DNA of 21,532 bases from JBEKHI01 sp050012355 (GTDB lineage Bacteria; Actinomycetota; Actinomycetes; Streptosporangiales; Streptosporangiaceae): contig JBEKHI010000103.1 of NCBI GenBank assembly GCA_050012355.1, positions 1-21,532 of the forward strand, in the 5' to 3' direction. Shown piece by piece: positions 20,763-21,532 of this stretch (positions are counted from its first letter, which is position 1; the number at the start of each line of letters is the position of its first letter). The notes below the pieces were generated by a model that was given only the letters and a program-made list of their open reading frames with translations, was not told the origin of the DNA and did no database searches. The translations under genes were made by a program, and so were the position numbers.

Positions 20763-21532
20763 TTATCCAAAGTGGGTGGCGAGCCGGCGGTACAGGAAGG
20801 GCGCGGTGGCGCGGATCATGCCGGGCAGCCTGATCCAGCGCGGTATGTAAACATCGTCGCGGCCGCGCTGCGCGGCGTGGCAGACCAGGGTGGCGACCCG
20901 TTCGGGCGGGACCGGCCGGGGCCTGGTCCGCAGGTACGGGGCGCCCCGGCGGGTGAAGAACGGAGTGTCGGCGACGCCGAGGATCACGTGGGTGATCCGC
21001 ACGCCGGTGTCGTGCAGTTCATAGCGCAGAGCTTCGGCGAACGCGCCGATGCCCGCCTTGGCCGCCGAGTACACCGCTTCCTGGCCGACCCCGACACTGC
21101 CCGCGACCGACCCGACCAGGATCACCTGTCCCCGGCCTCTGGCCAGCATCTGCGGCAGCAGCAGCCGGATCAGGTGGATCGGCGAGACCAGGTCAACTGC
21201 CAGGAGCTGTTCGGCCTGCCCGGCTGGCATGACGGTGAACGGCCCGGCCCAGCCGACCCCCGCGCAGGCCACCAGCAGGTCAACCCGGCCGGCGATGGCC
21301 AGCGCGCTGCGAGCCAGCTGGTCTGGCCCGGCCGGGCCAGCAAGGTCCGCGGGCAACGGGACGGCGCGGGTGCGAGTCGCCACCTGATCCAGGCGGCCTA
21401 CGTCGCGTCCGGATATCAGCAGCCGCCAGCCGTCGCCGGCTAGCCGGTCAGCCACGGCCGCCCCGATCCCGGATGACGCACCGGTCACTAGGGCCACGCC
21501 GCCAGGCCGGGCGTCACGACGGGCCGGAGGGC
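20763..21532 (-). CDS. Short-chain dehydrogenase/reductase, start probably beyond the window
   Basis: An NAD(P)-dependent oxidoreductase of the classical SDR family. VALVTGASSGIGAAVADRLA is the dinucleotide-binding glycine motif. VDLLVACAGVGWAGPF replaces the usual NNAG by ACAG. GQVILVGSVAGSVG carries the catalytic serine region and VYSAAKAGIGAFAEAL the Y-x-x-x-K pair. ITHVILGVADTPFF fits the 'v..i.PG.v.T' segment. The frame is open to the right edge (PPARRDARPGGVALVTG), without a start codon before the edge other than GTG at 21495-21497, which has no ribosome binding site and would cut very close to the glycine motif. I therefore treat it as 5'-partial. If the GTG is used, the protein has 244 residues. 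It heads the unit with the DUF3040 gene. Confidence 0.9.
   Translation of the reverse strand, partial: PPARRDARPGGVALVTGASSGIGAAVADRLAGDGWRLLISGRDVGRLDQVATRTRAVPLPADLAGPAGPDQLARSALAIAGRVDLLVACAGVGWAGPFTVMPAGQAEQLLAVDLVSPIHLIRLLLPQMLARGRGQVILVGSVAGSVGVGQEAVYSAAKAGIGAFAEALRYELHDTGVRITHVILGVADTPFFTRRGAPYLRTRPRPVPPERVATLVCHAAQRGRDDVYIPRWIRLPGMIRATAPFLYRRLATHFG

Overview
This is a gene-dense, high-GC window (roughly two-thirds G+C by eye). The families found here point to a filamentous actinobacterium: an AfsR-type SARP regulator, a DUF222/13E12 HNH protein, a SigE-family ECF sigma factor, a DUF3040 protein and a PLDc_N membrane protein. The sequence does not settle the order or genus. No rRNA, tRNA, CRISPR array or intact insertion sequence was seen. 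Both ends cut genes: a DUF222/HNH protein on the left and probably a short-chain dehydrogenase on the right.

Left part (1-3181, all minus strand): the N-terminal part of a DUF222/HNH protein; a two-gene unit of a 14-helix DHA2 drug exporter and a cytidylate-kinase-like P-loop protein; and a small PLDc_N membrane protein. Centre-left (3285-9585, plus strand): a 1034-residue SARP/NB-ARC/TPR regulator, a small secreted cysteine-containing protein, and two translationally coupled sulfotransferase-family genes. The first sulfotransferase carries a C-terminal SCP2-like domain. The second has lost the expected PAPS-binding and catalytic residues. Helically phased GAGGNGC heptamers (11-bp pitch) lie before the SARP gene, and the same heptamer recurs in inverse orientation before the secreted-protein gene. 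This suggests a self-contained SARP regulon.

Middle (9595-16387): a transporter-tail remnant, a DUF899 thioredoxin-like protein, a HEAT-repeat protein divergent from an ECF sigma factor and its membrane-anchored partner, an exported pentapeptide-repeat membrane protein, an aldo/keto reductase, a LysR regulator and a DUF1275 (YoaK) membrane protein. Right part (16373-21532): an OmpR-type response regulator, histidine kinase and lipoprotein operon followed by the decayed start of an apparent ABC permease; a cupin protein; a CaiB/BaiF CoA-transferase remnant; and a two-gene unit of SDR and DUF3040 genes.

The most noteworthy points are the SARP-like phased repeats at two sites, the catalytic plus pseudo-sulfotransferase pair, a perfect 13-bp hairpin that would hide the lipoprotein ribosome binding site, an 18-bp perfect palindrome between the two-component operon and the cupin gene, and at least three gene remnants showing local decay. 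All family assignments come from reading motifs by eye; no database search was run.
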